DNA from: Eubacteriales bacterium
GTDB taxonomy: Bacteria; Bacillota; Clostridia; Oscillospirales; Acutalibacteraceae
Reading direction: 5' to 3'
DNA: 32,386 nucleotides
Assembly: GCA_030533225.1 (NCBI GenBank)
Contig: JAUNJO010000017.1
Location: 1-32,386 of the forward strand
Made by a program: the position numbers and the translations under genes. Below, piece after piece: positions 8,200 to 15,159 of this stretch (positions are counted from its first letter, which is position 1; the number at the start of each line of letters is the position of its first letter). The notes under the pieces are model-generated. The model searched no databases. It was not told the DNA's origin and was given only the letters and a program-made list of their open reading frames with translations.

Positions 8200-8220
8200 T
8201 GAGTGAAAAACTTTCACTCA
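8200..8220. promoter_or_regulatory. Perfect inverted repeat, possible XRE operator
   Basis: TGAGTGAAA (8200-8208), spacer AAC, TTTCACTCA (8212-8220). It lies 13 nt upstream of the regulator's -35. Dyads of this size are typical XRE dimer targets, but an RNA hairpin role is possible. Confidence 0.5.
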
Positions 8221-8271
8221 GCAGCTTTCAGAACCCCCCGACGAAAAGATAAGTGAATACTCCTGCACAAA

Positions 8272-8304
8272 AGAAAAAGCCCTGAAGCAAAAGGCTTCAG
8301 GGCT
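8272..8304 (-). terminator. Terminator of tRNA-Thr(GGT)
   Basis: On the minus strand AGCCCTGAAGC pairs with GCTTCAGGGCT (11 bp or more) and is followed by a T5 run. It starts right after the tRNA CCA end. Confidence 0.9.
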
Positions 8305-8305
8305 T

Positions 8306-8381
<76 letters not shown>

Positions 8382-8408
8382 AAACCGCACTCTTACAGGT
8401 GCCCAAAT

Positions 8409-8437
8409 ATAATACCACAAACTTTTGGGAATTTCAA
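8409..8437 (-). promoter_or_regulatory. Promoter of tRNA-Thr(GGT)
   Basis: TTGAAA (8432-8437), 17-nt spacer, TATTAT (8409-8414) on the minus strand. It ends about 27 nt before the tRNA 5' end. Confidence 0.75.
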
Positions 8438-8498
8438 TAGGTTTTTGCATACTTTTTGAAAAAATCTTGATTTCTTGTCTCTTTAGTGCCTAAAGGGA

Positions 8499-8527
8499 TT
8501 GAAAAATTCTTAAAAGTCGTATATAAT
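8499..8527 (+). promoter_or_regulatory. Promoter of tRNA-Thr(CGT)
   Basis: TTGAAA (8499-8504), 17-nt spacer, TATAAT (8522-8527). It lies 18 nt before the tRNA. Confidence 0.85.
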
Positions 8528-8545
8528 ATACCTTGTGAATTATTC

Positions 8546-8621
8546 GCTGGTGTAGCTCAGTCGGTAGAGCAGCTGATTCGTAATCAGCAGGTCGCGTGTT
8601 CAAGTCACGTCACCAGCTCCA
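8546..8621 (+). tRNA. tRNA-Thr (anticodon CGT)
   Basis: A 76-nt cloverleaf: acceptor GCTGGTG/CACCAGC, anticodon stem GCTGA/TCAGC with loop TTCGTAA (anticodon CGT, codon ACG), T-arm GCGTG-TTCAAGT-CACGT, discriminator T and encoded CCA. It is the only left-arm gene on the plus strand, so it faces the replication fork. Confidence 0.96.
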
Positions 8622-8641
8622 GCCGATAGCCTCGGCAGCCC

Positions 8642-8673
8642 AAAGCCCGATTACGAGTCGGGCTTTATTTTTT
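8642..8673 (+). terminator. Terminator of tRNA-Thr(CGT)
   Basis: AAAGCCCGA-TTACGAG-TCGGGCTTT followed by ATTTTTT. Confidence 0.9.
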
Positions 8674-8787
8674 GCCTTTAATACCCTTGCAAAGCTATTT
8701 TCCGACGCTTACAATATTCCTACAGAATTTTTTGGAAGTAATAAGTAATAGGTACAAAGTTTGTTTTCGGCAATCAAAAACGGGTAG

Positions 8788-8825
8788 AAAAAAGACCTAA
8801 GCAACCGGAGCGTTACTTAGGTCTT
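8788..8825 (-). terminator. Terminator of the lipoprotein gene
   Basis: On the minus strand AAGACCTAAGTAAC pairs with GTTGCTTAGGTCTT around loop GCTCCG (14 bp with one wobble), followed by T6. Confidence 0.9.
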
Positions 8826-8853
8826 ATCTTATACCTAAATTCTGCGAAAAATT

Positions 8854-9501
8854 TTAGCCGAACATACTCTCTATCTCGGAACGGGTGGTGTCGCCGGCGT
8901 TTGTTGCAACGATAATGCACATATAGTCCTCAAGTGCCATCATGTAGTAGTACTGTGTAATTCCTTCGTTGTTAATCTGAACATATTTACAGTCCTTGCC
9001 CGAAAGAGTTACAGATTCAAGCTCATCGAAAATCGCCAAGCCTTCAAATGAGCCGTATGTCTTGGCAAGCTCGAAATACTCCTCCTCGCTGATACCGGAG
9101 TTGCCGGTGAGCAAGAGGTTTTCGTAAACAATAATCACATTTGTGCCGCTGTTGTCATCAATAGCCATCATTTCGGTGACGGTATTCATCTTTGCAGCGG
9201 CGTTTGTGAACGCGTCTTCAACTTCCTCGTCGTAAACCCCGTCCATTAACTCCATAAGCTCCTCATCGGTGCGGAAGCTCCAGCCGTCAGGGGCTGTAAA
9301 GGTGAGGCCGGTCATTTCGCTTGTGTAGACATTGCCCTCAACCACACCGTGGGTGTAGCCTTTGCCGGACTGCTGAATAGTAGATTTTAAGCCATCTTCA
9401 AAACCCTCTGCAAAACCCTCTTTGAAATCCTTTACAATACTGCATCCCGAAAACGAGAGAATGAGCATTGCCGCCATAACAATCGCAATAAATCTTTTCA
9501 T
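8854..9501 (-). CDS. Predicted lipoprotein of unknown function
   Basis: The 215-residue product starts MKRFIAIVMAAMLILSFSGC, a lipoprotein signal peptide with a lipobox-like FSGC and Cys20 as the predicted acylated residue. It would be anchored to the outer face of the membrane. The mature part has an acidic/aromatic start (KDFKEGFAEGFEDGLK) and a compact domain with GLTFTAPDGWSF, a pattern seen in beta-rich secreted proteins. I do not recognise a named family. ATG 9501 has AAGGGGG 7 nt upstream. The gene stands alone with a consensus promoter (9549-9577) and its own terminator. Cell-envelope location is inferred from the signal only. Confidence 0.8.
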   Translation of the reverse strand: MKRFIAIVMAAMLILSFSGCSIVKDFKEGFAEGFEDGLKSTIQQSGKGYTHGVVEGNVYTSEMTGLTFTAPDGWSFRTDEELMELMDGVYDEEVEDAFTNAAAKMNTVTEMMAIDDNSGTNVIIVYENLLLTGNSGISEEEYFELAKTYGSFEGLAIFDELESVTLSGKDCKYVQINNEGITQYYYMMALEDYMCIIVATNAGDTTRSEIESMFG

Positions 9502-9548
9502 TATAAATCCCCCTTAATATCCGGTGCATTCATGACCGGTATGCTTCA

Positions 9549-9577
9549 ATTTTAATCCAAGAGTAATTATTTGTCAA
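9549..9577 (-). promoter_or_regulatory. Promoter of the lipoprotein gene
   Basis: Minus strand TTGACA (9572-9577), 17-nt spacer, TAAAAT (9549-9554): a near-perfect housekeeping sigma promoter. Confidence 0.85.
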
Positions 9578-9583
9578 ATATTA

Positions 9584-9613
9584 CGAAAACGGACTGCCCT
9601 CAGACAGTCCGTT
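9584..9613 (-). terminator. Terminator of serS
   Basis: Minus strand ACGGACTG-TCTGAGGG-CAGTCCGT followed by TTTCG; an 8-bp stem with a short T-run, directly upstream of the lipoprotein promoter. Confidence 0.75.
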
Positions 9614-9667
9614 TGCATATTCTTCAGTGCTAAAAACCGTTATAATATCCTTGCTCCTGCAATACCC

Positions 9668-10957
9668 TTAATTTTTGGGGATGAGTTTTTCCACTCCGCC
9701 CATATAGGGACGAAGTGCCACGGGAATATTCACGGAGCCGTCCTCGTTTAAGTTGTTCTCAAGGAACGCAATAAGCATACGGGGAGGGGCTACAACGGTG
9801 TTGTTTAAGGTATGGGCAAAATATTTGCCGTTTTCCTTGGAACTTACGCGGATTTTAAGGCGTCTTGCCTGTGCGTCGCCCAAATTTGAGCAGGAGCCAA
9901 CCTCAAAATACTTCTGCTGACGGGGGGACCAAGCCTCAACATCAACGGACTTGACCTTCAGGTCAGCCAAGTCGCCCGAACAGCACTCCAAGGTGCGTAC
10001 GGGAACATCAAGGGAACGGAACAGGTCGACGGTGTTCTGCCAGAGAACATCGAACCACTTGGGGCTTTCCTCGGGCTTGCAGACAACAATCATCTCCTGC
10101 TTTTCGAACTGGTGAATTCTGTAGACACCGCGCTCCTCAATGCCGTGGGCACCTTTTTCCTTGCGGAAACAGGGGGAGTAGCTTGTGAGAGTGTAGGGGA
10201 GATCCTCCTCCTTGTTCATTGTGTCGATGAATTTGCCGATCATGGAGTGTTCACTGGTGCCGATGAGGTAAAGGTCCTCGCCCTCGATTTTGTACATCAT
10301 AGCGTCCATTTCGGCAAAGCTCATAACACCGGTCACAACCTCACTTCTAATCATAAAGGGAGGCACGCAGTAGGTAAAGCCTCTGTCAATCATGAAGTCC
10401 CGGGCGTAGGAAATAACCGCAGAGTGAAGTCTTGCGATGTCACCCATAAGGTAGTAGAAGCCGTTGCCGGCAACCTTTCGGGCACTTTCAAGGTCAATTC
10501 CGCAGAATCTTTCCATAATATCCGTGTGATAGGGAACTTCGAAATCGGGAGTTTTTGGTTCGCCGTAACGCTTTACCTCAACATTTTCGCTGTCGTCCTT
10601 GCCTATAGGCACAGAGGGGTCTATGATGTTGGGAATGGTCATCATAATCTTGGTAACTTTCTCGGAAAGCTCAGCCTCTTTTGCCTCAAGCTCCTGGAGT
10701 TTCTCTGCCTGAGAGGTAACGAGAGACTTCATCTGCTCGGCTTCCTCAAATTTTTTCTGTCCCATCAAAGCGCCGATTTTCTTGGAATTGGCGTTTCTCT
10801 GTGCTCTGAGCTCGTCAGCCTCTTTTTTGGCTGCACGGCTCTCCTTGTCAAGCTCGATCACCTCGTCAACCAAGGGGAGCTTGCTGTCCTGAAACTTGTT
10901 TTTAATGTTCTGCTTAACTATTTCGGGGTTTTCTCTTAAAAATTTAATATCAATCAT
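9668..10957 (-). CDS. serS: Seryl-tRNA synthetase
   Basis: SerRS charges tRNA-Ser (and tRNA-Sec where present) with serine. The 429 residues show the N-terminal coiled-coil arm that binds the long variable arm of tRNA-Ser (~residues 25-105, rich in K/E/A). The class II catalytic core follows, with motif 2 FRKEKGAHG...GVYRIHQFEK and motif 3 near the C-terminus (NNTVVAPPRMLIAFLENN). ATG 10957 has AAGGAGT with 6-nt spacing. An exact 14-nt duplicate of this start region lies 23 nt upstream. The 116-nt gap to parB has no T-box features. serS is downstream of parA-parB and could be read through from them; a terminator closes it. Confidence 0.97.
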   Translation of the reverse strand: MIDIKFLRENPEIVKQNIKNKFQDSKLPLVDEVIELDKESRAAKKEADELRAQRNANSKKIGALMGQKKFEEAEQMKSLVTSQAEKLQELEAKEAELSEKVTKIMMTIPNIIDPSVPIGKDDSENVEVKRYGEPKTPDFEVPYHTDIMERFCGIDLESARKVAGNGFYYLMGDIARLHSAVISYARDFMIDRGFTYCVPPFMIRSEVVTGVMSFAEMDAMMYKIEGEDLYLIGTSEHSMIGKFIDTMNKEEDLPYTLTSYSPCFRKEKGAHGIEERGVYRIHQFEKQEMIVVCKPEESPKWFDVLWQNTVDLFRSLDVPVRTLECCSGDLADLKVKSVDVEAWSPRQQKYFEVGSCSNLGDAQARRLKIRVSSKENGKYFAHTLNNTVVAPPRMLIAFLENNLNEDGSVNIPVALRPYMGGVEKLIPKN

Positions 10958-10992
10958 TTTCTTACTCCTTTGTCAGTTATTTTCTTACTCCT
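10956..10992. repeat. Duplicated ribosome-binding site ahead of serS
   Basis: ATTTTCTTACTCCT occurs at 10956-10969 and again at 10979-10992 (plus strand), 23 nt apart. On the gene strand both give AGGAGTAAGAAAAT; the downstream copy leads into ATG, the upstream one into ATAAC. Confidence 0.85.
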
Positions 10993-11073
10993 CTGTTTTT
11001 CCGTCTGTTTCTGCTAAAGGTCTGTCTCTGTCAGCAAATTCGCGGAATTATCTATTGTTTCCGACAAAATGTC

Positions 11074-11928
11074 TTATTTTTCCTCAAGTTTGTTTGCAAG
11101 GTCCATAAGCTCGCCGATGCTGTAAAACTCCAAGGTCAAAAGTCCGCCCTTGCCGTTTTTCTTGACGGTAACTTTTCTGCCTAAGTGCTCCGTGAGTGCC
11201 ATCTCAACTTCCTTATATATGACAAGCTTCTGTGATGCTTCAGTGGGTTTTGCGGAAGCCTTCTTCTCCTTTTTCGGCTTCAAAAGGCTCTCGGTCTCCC
11301 GAACCGAAAGGTTTTTGTCGGCAATCTCGTTTGCAATCTTTATCACCTGCTGTGCGTCCTCTATGGAAGAAAGTGCTCGGGCATGGCCTGCGGTGAGCTT
11401 TTCGTCCCGGACCATCTGCTGTACTTCCTCGGGAAGCCTTAAGAGTCTCAGGGCATTTGCAATAGCCGGTCGGGATTTGCCCATTGCCTCGGCTATCTGC
11501 TCCTGTGTCATATCGTAGGTTGTCTGCAAGGTCTCGTAGCCCTTTGCTTCTTCAATGGGGCTTAGATTTTCTCTCTGCAAATTCTCTATAAGCGCAAGCT
11601 CCATGGTCTTGTGGTCGGAAAGTTCTCTTACTATGGCGGGAATCTCCCGAAGTCCTGCAAGCCGAGAGGCGCGGTATCTTCTTTCGCCTGCCACAATCTG
11701 GTATCCGCCGCCCAGAATGGGACGCACCAAAATCGGCTGAAGCACACCGTTTTCACGGATTGAATCCGCCAGAGCGTTCAGCGCCTGTGGGTCAAAATCA
11801 GTTCTGGGCTGGCCTCTGTTAGGCTCGATATCGTCAAGACTTAGGGTGACGGTGCTGTCGGGACTTTCGCTCTCGTTCTCAAGGAAAATCGCGTCAAGAC
11901 CTTTCCCCAAACCACTCATTTTTGCCAT
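11074..11928 (-). CDS. parB: Chromosome partitioning protein ParB (Spo0J)
   Basis: ParB is the CTP-dependent clamp that loads at parS and spreads to build the partition complex, recruiting SMC and stimulating ParA. The 284 residues comprise an N-terminal ParA-activating stretch (KMSGLGKGLDAIF), the CTPase domain with GERRYRAS (residues 81-88) and ENLQRENLSPIEEA, a helix-turn-helix (TQEQIAEAMGKSRPAIANAL), and a C-terminal dimerisation domain. The specificity positions equivalent to Caulobacter ParB R173 and G201 are R153 and G181, as in parS-binding ParBs. ATG 11928 has AAGGAG upstream. It lies 132 bp after parA, and three perfect parS sites lie within 7 kb. Confidence 0.96.
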   Translation of the reverse strand: MAKMSGLGKGLDAIFLENESESPDSTVTLSLDDIEPNRGQPRTDFDPQALNALADSIRENGVLQPILVRPILGGGYQIVAGERRYRASRLAGLREIPAIVRELSDHKTMELALIENLQRENLSPIEEAKGYETLQTTYDMTQEQIAEAMGKSRPAIANALRLLRLPEEVQQMVRDEKLTAGHARALSSIEDAQQVIKIANEIADKNLSVRETESLLKPKKEKKASAKPTEASQKLVIYKEVEMALTEHLGRKVTVKKNGKGGLLTLEFYSIGELMDLANKLEEK

Positions 11929-11982
11929 TATTATCTCTCCTTTTATACTAATTCCTTACAGAAAGAAGACTCATATTTATAA

Positions 11983-12029
11983 GGACGACAACGCAGTACT
12001 GCGAAATTTCTCCGCAGGGATTGTCCTCC
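11983..12029. repeat. Nested hairpins in the parA-parB spacer
   Basis: GGACGACAA (11983-11991) pairs with TTGTCCTCC (12021-12029) at 8 of 9 positions and encloses the 12-bp perfect palindrome CGCAGTACTGCG (11992-12003). An alternative TGCG/CGCA pairing is possible. A further small hairpin, GCCTTATAAAGGC (12048-12060), abuts the parA stop. It may set parA-to-parB expression ratio; this is inference. Confidence 0.6.
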
Positions 12030-12060
12030 GTTTAGGTATTGGTACACGCCTTATAAAGGC

Positions 12061-12825
12061 TCATTTGTTGTTTTTGAGTATTTCTTTTGCCAAATCCATG
12101 TATGCCTTAGCGCCCTTGCCCGATGGGTCATAATACACCACCGGCATGCCGAAAGAAGGAGCTTCGGAGACCTTTACACCTCGGGGAACAGGGGTTGAAA
12201 ACACCTTCCGGGGAAAGTACTTTTTCACTTCGTTTACAACCTGCTGAGTGAGGTTCAGTCTGCCGTCGTACATGGTAAGTGCCACACCCTCGATGTCAAG
12301 GTGGGGGTTGTACATTCTCTTGACGCGTCTTACCGTGTTCATGAGCTGAGAAAGTCCTTCAAGGGCATAGTACTCGCACTGAATGGGAATGAGCACCGTG
12401 TCACAGCAGTTGAGGGCGTTGGTTGTCACAAGTCCCAAAGAGGGAGGACAGTCGATGAAAATGTAGTCATAATCAGCCTTTAGGGGCAGAATTGCGGACT
12501 TCAAAAGTGCCTCGCGACGGTCTCTGTCAACAATTTCAAGCTCCGCCGCCGCTAAGTCAAGGCTTGAGGGGATTATGCTCAAATTCTCAAAATTTGTCTT
12601 AACAACCGCCTCCTGCGCCTTGCTGTCGTTTACAATAATATCGTAGGTTGTTATCTTTGCACGGCGCCTGTCAACGCCCACGCCCGAGGTTGCATTTCCC
12701 TGGGGGTCAATGTCAACAAGCAAGGTTTTTTTGCCTAAAATACCGAATGCCGCCGCCAAATTAACGGCTGTTGTGGTCTTTCCGACACCACCTTTTTGGT
12801 TGGAAACCGCAATAATTTTTGCCAA
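12061..12825 (-). CDS. parA: Chromosome partitioning ATPase ParA (Soj)
   Basis: ParA is a nucleoid-bound dimerising ATPase that with ParB-parS moves or orients the origin; in Bacillus it also modulates DnaA. The deviant Walker A KGGVGKTT, the ParA motif (LLVDIDPQGNATSG) and Walker B (YIFIDCPPSLG) are intact. I prefer the TTG start at 12825 (254 residues, MAKIIAVSNQKGG), which has AAGGTG 6 nt upstream and matches the family's usual N-terminus. A GTG at 12834 lies within that ribosome-binding site. The gene precedes parB in the same direction, separated from noc by a palindrome-rich gap with parS. Confidence 0.95.
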   Translation of the reverse strand: MAKIIAVSNQKGGVGKTTTAVNLAAAFGILGKKTLLVDIDPQGNATSGVGVDRRRAKITTYDIIVNDSKAQEAVVKTNFENLSIIPSSLDLAAAELEIVDRDRREALLKSAILPLKADYDYIFIDCPPSLGLVTTNALNCCDTVLIPIQCEYYALEGLSQLMNTVRRVKRMYNPHLDIEGVALTMYDGRLNLTQQVVNEVKKYFPRKVFSTPVPRGVKVSEAPSFGMPVVYYDPSGKGAKAYMDLAKEILKNNK

Positions 12826-12941
12826 ATCTATCACCTTTTCGCAAATTCTATCAAATTATAAACAATCTACGATAGATTTTATCATATATTAAAGGAAAAT
12901 AAAAGCCTTTTATAGAAATTCGGAGAAGTTTTTTGACCGAT

Positions 12942-12957
12942 TGTTTCACGTGAAACA
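12942..12957. promoter_or_regulatory. parS: parS site 1 (upstream of parA)
   Basis: A perfect 16-bp TGTTTCACGTGAAACA, the Firmicute parS consensus bound by ParB/Spo0J. The dyad extends to 22 bp (12939-12960). Confidence 0.97.
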
Positions 12958-12972
12958 ATCCCAAAACGCCAA

Positions 12973-13106
12973 GAGGCACACAGTAAACTGTGTGCCTCCT
13001 GACAAGGGGTTCAGATAAGGAAATGGGTATGAGTGGACGGGTGCAATGCACCCTAAGGGAAAAGCGTATTAGTCCTCTTTTGAGAGGTTTTCTGTCCCGG
13101 GGACAG
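12973..13106. repeat. Cluster of palindromes between noc and parA
   Basis: Four hairpins in 134 bp: GAGGCACACAG-TAAA-CTGTGTGCCTC (12973-12998, 11-bp perfect stem), GGGTGCA-A-TGCACCC (13039-13053), CCTCTTTTGAGAGG (13074-13087) and CTGTCCC-G-GGGACAG (13092-13106). The first is the likely end hairpin for noc, though it lacks a good T-run. The parS dyad makes a fifth palindrome. No gene is seen in 12826-13130. Confidence 0.75.
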
Positions 13107-13130
13107 TTTTCATGCCGACTAAAGCGTTTT

Positions 13131-13961
13131 CTATGCCGAGCGTTTCGGCTTGGTTTTGGTGGCTTCCGATTTCGGAATCTTCACCGTGTATTCTATGTAC
13201 TGTTCCGTCTCTCTCTTTTGGCTCTCTGCGTTTATGCCGGAAAGCCGCATGGTATCCACCGCCTTGGTGATGGTGTTGACGAAAATACGAACATCTCTTA
13301 TGACAAATTTCTGCTCCCGAGTTTTCGGAGCTGTTACGGTTTCGCTGTAGAGGATTTTCACAACCTCGTCCTCGGTTTCCTTAGCGCTCAGGCTCTCGGC
13401 GATTATTTTGCTGAGCATCTCCCGGCGCACCGCCGAATCCTCTATGCGCAGAAGGGCTCTTGCGTGACGCTCCGAAAGGCCTGCGCCTAAAATCCAGTCC
13501 TGCTCCTCAAAAGTCAGCTTCAACAGTCGCAGCTTGTTGGCAACGGTGGACTGCTTTTTGCCAAGCCTTCTTGCAACCTCCTCCTGAGTCAGGTCAAATT
13601 TACGGATAAGCCTTGAAATTCCTCTTGCTTCCTCGAACATATTGAGGTCGGCACGCTGGAGATTTTCAAGGAGTGCGAAAACCGCGGACTCCTTGTCCGT
13701 ACATTTTATGAGCACGCAGGGGACTTTTGAAAGTCCTGCCAAAACCGCGGCGCGAAGCCGTCTTTCACCTGCCACAAGCTCATATTCGGTGTTGCTGAGC
13801 TTACGCACCGTCAAGGGCTGGAGAATTCCGCTTGTGGATATGGACTGAGCAAGGAGCCTCAGGGAATCCTCGTCAAAGGTTTTGCGGGGTTGGGTTTTGT
13901 TAGGTCTGATTTGAATAGTAGGTATTTGAAGCACCTTGTTGTCTTCTTTTGTTAAAAACAC
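13131..13961 (-). CDS. noc: Nucleoid occlusion protein Noc (ParB paralogue)
   Basis: Noc is a ParB-like CTP-binding protein that binds NBS sites and, in Bacillus, blocks FtsZ ring assembly over the nucleoid. The 276 residues have GERRLRAA (65-72), ENLQRADLNMFEEA and a helix-turn-helix (VARRLGKKQSTVANKLRLL). At the positions that separate Noc from ParB it carries Q137, K143, K148 and R165, matching the published Noc set Q173/K179/K184/R201 in Caulobacter numbering. Start: GTG 13961, with GAGGGGG about 7 nt upstream; a GTG at 14000 would add 13 residues. Neither start gives an obvious Arg/Phe-rich amphipathic helix like the Bacillus Noc membrane anchor. It sits between rsmG and parA, the conserved noc place. 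Confidence 0.9.
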   Translation of the reverse strand: MFLTKEDNKVLQIPTIQIRPNKTQPRKTFDEDSLRLLAQSISTSGILQPLTVRKLSNTEYELVAGERRLRAAVLAGLSKVPCVLIKCTDKESAVFALLENLQRADLNMFEEARGISRLIRKFDLTQEEVARRLGKKQSTVANKLRLLKLTFEEQDWILGAGLSERHARALLRIEDSAVRREMLSKIIAESLSAKETEDEVVKILYSETVTAPKTREQKFVIRDVRIFVNTITKAVDTMRLSGINAESQKRETEQYIEYTVKIPKSEATKTKPKRSA

Positions 13962-14279
13962 AACCTCGCCCCCTCGCTTGCTGTGATTACATGATACCAC
14001 GCAGAGTGGGGATATGTTGTCGGACTTTGAGCAATATTTTTATATGTTTTTCACTTATTTTCAGAGAATTTTGCGGACTTTTCGAAAAATTCTTTGATTT
14101 TATAGAAAATCTACGGATGTGTTGGTTTTTCATCACATCTTTTCGAAAGTTTTTGCAATTTGTCAGGTCAGGTATTTTGGGCGGATATTAAGTCTTTTCT
14201 GCGTATGTCATAATTTCCTCTGCTTTTTCAAATGGATGCTGTATTCATGGTCTTTGCTTTTCTAAAAACATAGTTACTG
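13962..14279. other. Intergenic region upstream of noc
   Basis: About 320 bp of AT-rich DNA between the noc start and the rsmG terminator. It should hold the noc promoter, but no -35/-10 pair with good spacing is clear. No gene or RNA is recognised. Confidence 0.5.
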
Positions 14280-14310
14280 CAAAACAAAAGCCCCGGCATA
14301 AGCCGAGGCA
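14280..14310 (-). terminator. Terminator of rsmG
   Basis: Minus strand GCCTCGGC-TTAT-GCCGGGGC followed by TTTTGTTTT; an 8-bp stem with one wobble. Confidence 0.88.
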
Positions 14311-14359
14311 GAAAATTGTCCTTGTTATTTATGTCCTTTGCGGTGTCAAATTTTTTGAC

Positions 14360-15070
14360 CTAAAGAGGTTTGCTTTTTATCTGAGAATTGTGACGAGGGT
14401 ATTTCCCGGGCGTGGGAGAAACTTTTTCCGTAATAATCAGGGTGCGTGCACTTTCATCACTCAAGGTGTACTCCGCAACCTCGCGGATTTCACCTCCGAG
14501 AAGCTTTATGCCCTTTTCGCTTTCGCTGAGCTCCTCCTGTCCTTTAGGGCCTTTCATAGCCACGAAAAGTCCGCCTTTTTTTGTATATGGGAGGCAGTAT
14601 TCACAGAGAACGCTCTGACGGGCAACTGCCCGTGAGGTTACCAAGTCGAATTTTTCCCGATATTTCGGGTTATGGCCCGATTCCTCGGCACGGGAGTGGA
14701 CTATCTCCGCTTCAAGAGACAGCTTTTCAAGTACATCCGAGAGAAAAACAAGCCTTTTATTTAGGCCGTCAAGGAGGGTGAGCTTTAGGTCAGGTCTTGC
14801 AATAAGCAGAGGAATACCGGGGAAACCGGCACCTGTGCCTACATCAAGGACTTTTGCCCCCTCTTTCACCTGTATTTTACCCAAAATGCAAAGGCTGTCC
14901 GCAAAATGCTTCACAATAACCTCATCTTCCTCGGTAATTGCGGTAAGATTCATGTGGGTGTTGTATGTAATGAGCATATTGTAGTAGGTTGCGAATCTGC
15001 AGAGAGCAGTGCCATCAAGCCCTGCTCCTACGGATTTTGCTTCCTTATACAGTTTTTCTTCAAATGTCAT
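14360..15070 (-). CDS. rsmG: 16S rRNA (guanine(527)-N7)-methyltransferase RsmG
   Basis: RsmG (GidB) uses S-adenosylmethionine to methylate N7 of G527 in 16S rRNA; its loss gives low-level streptomycin resistance in several bacteria. The 236 residues contain the SAM-binding motif VLDVGTGAGFPG (residues 74-85), the acidic motif LTLLDGLNKRLVFL and the SRAVA segment after FDLVT. The final ~20 residues (SPTPGKYPRHNSQIKSKPL) are the family's basic tail (FPRRxGxPxKxPL-like). ATG 15070 follows AGGAAGTG. It stands 89 nt after mnmG, in the usual mnmE-mnmG-rsmG order, and ends at a clear terminator, so noc probably has its own promoter. Confidence 0.96.
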   Translation of the reverse strand: MTFEEKLYKEAKSVGAGLDGTALCRFATYYNMLITYNTHMNLTAITEEDEVIVKHFADSLCILGKIQVKEGAKVLDVGTGAGFPGIPLLIARPDLKLTLLDGLNKRLVFLSDVLEKLSLEAEIVHSRAEESGHNPKYREKFDLVTSRAVARQSVLCEYCLPYTKKGGLFVAMKGPKGQEELSESEKGIKLLGGEIREVAEYTLSDESARTLIITEKVSPTPGKYPRHNSQIKSKPL

Positions 15071-15159
15071 TTAATCACTTCCTGTTTATAGGGCATTCCG
15101 CTTTCCTGTGCTTTGGACTTAGTCTTGGGATGAAATATGCTTTTAGTCAGCACAATTAA

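Noticed and set aside
10112..10939. A 275-codon open frame antisense to serS on the plus strand
   Set aside because: It lies entirely inside serS, has no ribosome-binding site and no recognisable domain. It is a by-product of serS codon use.
10958..11073. Possible T-box leader for serS
   Set aside because: The gap is only 116 nt and lacks the T-box sequence, specifier stem and terminator/antiterminator pair.
14401..14414. ATTTCCCGGGCGTG as a Noc-binding site
   Set aside because: Only the left half matches; it scores 10 of 14 and lies inside rsmG coding sequence.
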